The position numbers and the translations under genes were made by a program. A DNA stretch of 7,026 nt, taken from positions 1-7,026 of the forward strand of contig JAERML010000067.1 of the NCBI GenBank assembly GCA_016844425.1, read 5' to 3'. This document shows positions 5,625 through 7,026 of this stretch, piece by piece. The notes below the pieces were generated by a model that had not been told where the DNA came from, searched no databases, and was given only the letters and a program-made list of their open reading frames with translations. The DNA comes from Bacteroidota bacterium (GTDB lineage Bacteria > Bacteroidota > UBA10030 > UBA6906). The number at the start of each line of letters is the position of its first letter. The stretch's first letter is position 1.

Positions 5625-7010
5625 ATGTCAAAAAAATTCAATCTCCTCATTGTTGACGATGAAGAATCGCTCCGAACGCTTTTGGAGAGCGAGCTCGCTG
5701 AGACCGAGGAGTTTGCAGTGGATACTGCTTCGGATGGTGGCCAGGCCATCAACCTGATTCAGGCCAAAGTGTACGATGTTGTGCTGCTCGATATTCGTAT
5801 GCCGCGCGTGAGCGGCATCGAAGTGCTCAAGTTTCTTCACGAGTACTCCCCCACAACGCAGGTCATCATCCTTACCAACTACGCTGATGTCAAAACTGCC
5901 ATCCAGACGATCAAGCTGGGAGCGTATGATTTTCTTGCCAAGCCGTACGACATCGATGAGCTGTTCAACACCATCCATCGCGCGATTGAGAGGAAGCAGC
6001 TATTCATCGATAACAAGTTGATGAAGAGTGAACTCTCGCGCAAAGCTGGCAATTTCGAGCTGATCGGTCAGAGCCCCGCGTTCCTCAAACTGGTGGAAAG
6101 TGCCTCACGTTTTGCGGAGAGTGATTCGTTCGTCTTGATCCAAGGTGCGAGCGGGACAGGAAAGGAACTCATTGCCAACCTGATCCATCGACGCAGTCCA
6201 CGCAACAACCGGCCCTTCGTTGCAGTCAACTGCGCGTCCATTCCGGACACATTGCTTGAAAGCGAATTGTTTGGCCATGAGAAAGGTGCTTTCACAAACG
6301 CGTATACCACAAAGCAAGGGCTCGTGGAGGTCGCTAACGGTGGAACGCTGTTTCTGGACGAGGTTGGGGATATCAGCCCTGCGATCCAGCCAAAGCTACT
6401 GCGTTTTCTTGAAACCGGAGAATTCCGCCGAGTGGGTGGAACAAACCTGCTCACCGTTGATGTTCGTGTGATCACCGCGACCAATAAGGATTTGCGTGAG
6501 GAAGTGACCGCAGGACGGTTCCGTGAGGATTTGCTCTATCGACTGAATGTGGTAACCCTCCGTATGCCACTGCTGAAGGAACGAAAGGAAGATATACCGA
6601 TCCTTGCCGACTTTTTCCTCATACGAAAGGCAAAGACTAAGAACGTCAAGAAGCTTTCCCCCGGTGCGCTAGACCTTCTTCTCTCACACGACTGGCCAGG
6701 GAACGTCCGCGAGTTGGAGCACGTGCTTGAGGGGGCCGTGCTTCTTTCCTCCAGCGACTATGTGGAGGAATCAGATCTTTCCATGTACTTCCATCACTCG
6801 GATCGTCCGTCCGGAACAGCGACGTCAGGCGTATCGTCCACCGGTTTTCCGGAAAGTGTTCTCTCGCTCGAAGAGGTTGAAAGAATTCATATCGAGAGGG
6901 TTCTGAAGCAGCAAAACTACAGCCGGACCAAGACTGCCACAACCTTGGGCATCAGCAAGAAAACCCTCTACTTGAAGATCAAACAATACGGAATGAAAGT
7001 AGCGGACTAG
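5625..7010 (+). CDS. NtrC-family sigma54-dependent response regulator (REC-AAA+-Fis HTH)
   Basis: The 461-residue protein is a complete enhancer-binding activator that uses ATP to open sigma54 promoters. The receiver (5-122) has D11/D12, phosphoacceptor D56 (VVLLDIRMPR), T84 and K106. The AAA+ domain (about 144-385) begins FELIGQSPAF and has Walker A GASGTGKE (174-181), the sigma54-contact loop GAFTNA (221-226, canonical GAFTGA), Walker B GGTLFLDEVGDIS (239-251), FREDLLYRLNVV (299-310) with the conserved arginines, and WPGNVREL (357-364). A Fis-type HTH closes it (416-456: IHIERVL, then TKTATTLGISKKTLYLKI). ATG 5625 was chosen because the receiver then begins at residue 5 as in the upstream paralogue; no clear Shine-Dalgarno supports it. 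In-frame ATG 5595 and GTG 5565 (overlapping the preceding gene by 8 nt) are alternatives. The target promoters are not in this window. Confidence 0.95.
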   Translation: MSKKFNLLIVDDEESLRTLLESELAETEEFAVDTASDGGQAINLIQAKVYDVVLLDIRMPRVSGIEVLKFLHEYSPTTQVIILTNYADVKTAIQTIKLGAYDFLAKPYDIDELFNTIHRAIERKQLFIDNKLMKSELSRKAGNFELIGQSPAFLKLVESASRFAESDSFVLIQGASGTGKELIANLIHRRSPRNNRPFVAVNCASIPDTLLESELFGHEKGAFTNAYTTKQGLVEVANGGTLFLDEVGDISPAIQPKLLRFLETGEFRRVGGTNLLTVDVRVITATNKDLREEVTAGRFREDLLYRLNVVTLRMPLLKERKEDIPILADFFLIRKAKTKNVKKLSPGALDLLLSHDWPGNVRELEHVLEGAVLLSSSDYVEESDLSMYFHHSDRPSGTATSGVSSTGFPESVLSLEEVERIHIERVLKQQNYSRTKTATTLGISKKTLYLKIKQYGMKVAD

Positions 7011-7026
7011 CCCGCCCTCCCATTTC

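Overview
The window looks like chromosomal DNA from a free-living bacterium with moderate GC (about half by eye) and Shine-Dalgarno-type starts. It carries a bacterial RNase P RNA of the common (A-like) architecture and sigma54-type two-component regulation. These fit many Gram-negative or FCB-like lineages; nothing seen fixes the phylum, and a relative of Ignavibacteria/Chlorobi is only a guess. No transposase, integrase, CRISPR array or phage gene was found.

Positions 1-3831 read on the minus strand and form a nucleic-acid maintenance block. In transcription order it holds: a promoter (3866-3894), a short leader-like ORF (39-41 codons), a strong intrinsic-terminator hairpin lying inside that ORF, a Nif3/YqfO-family metalloprotein, a coiled-coil C4 zinc-ribbon protein, an RNase HI-like protein, the RNase P RNA gene rnpB, and the 5' part of recJ, which runs off the left edge. 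The three protein genes are tightly packed (23 nt gap, then a 4-nt ATGA overlap). The leader ORF overlaps the Nif3 start in the same ATGA manner. The promoter-leader-ORF-terminator-gene layout resembles a translation-coupled attenuator and is the most interesting feature here.

Positions 3895-4291 hold no convincing gene. The stretch contains a 71-codon open frame without a normal start, a foldable segment, a run of eight G and sequence that resembles a decayed tRNA.

Positions 4292-7010 are a signalling block. A minus-strand gene encodes a receiver domain joined to a histidine-phosphotransfer (DHp/HisKA-like) segment with no ATPase domain. It diverges, across an intergenic region with a good promoter on each strand, from a plus-strand pair: a CheY-like single-domain receiver and a complete NtrC-type sigma54 activator (receiver, AAA+, Fis-type HTH). 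The two plus-strand receivers are about half identical, suggesting tandem duplication. No catalytically complete sensor kinase lies in the window, so phosphate must come from a kinase encoded elsewhere or small donors. The activator carries GAFTNA in place of the canonical GAFTGA sigma54-contact motif.
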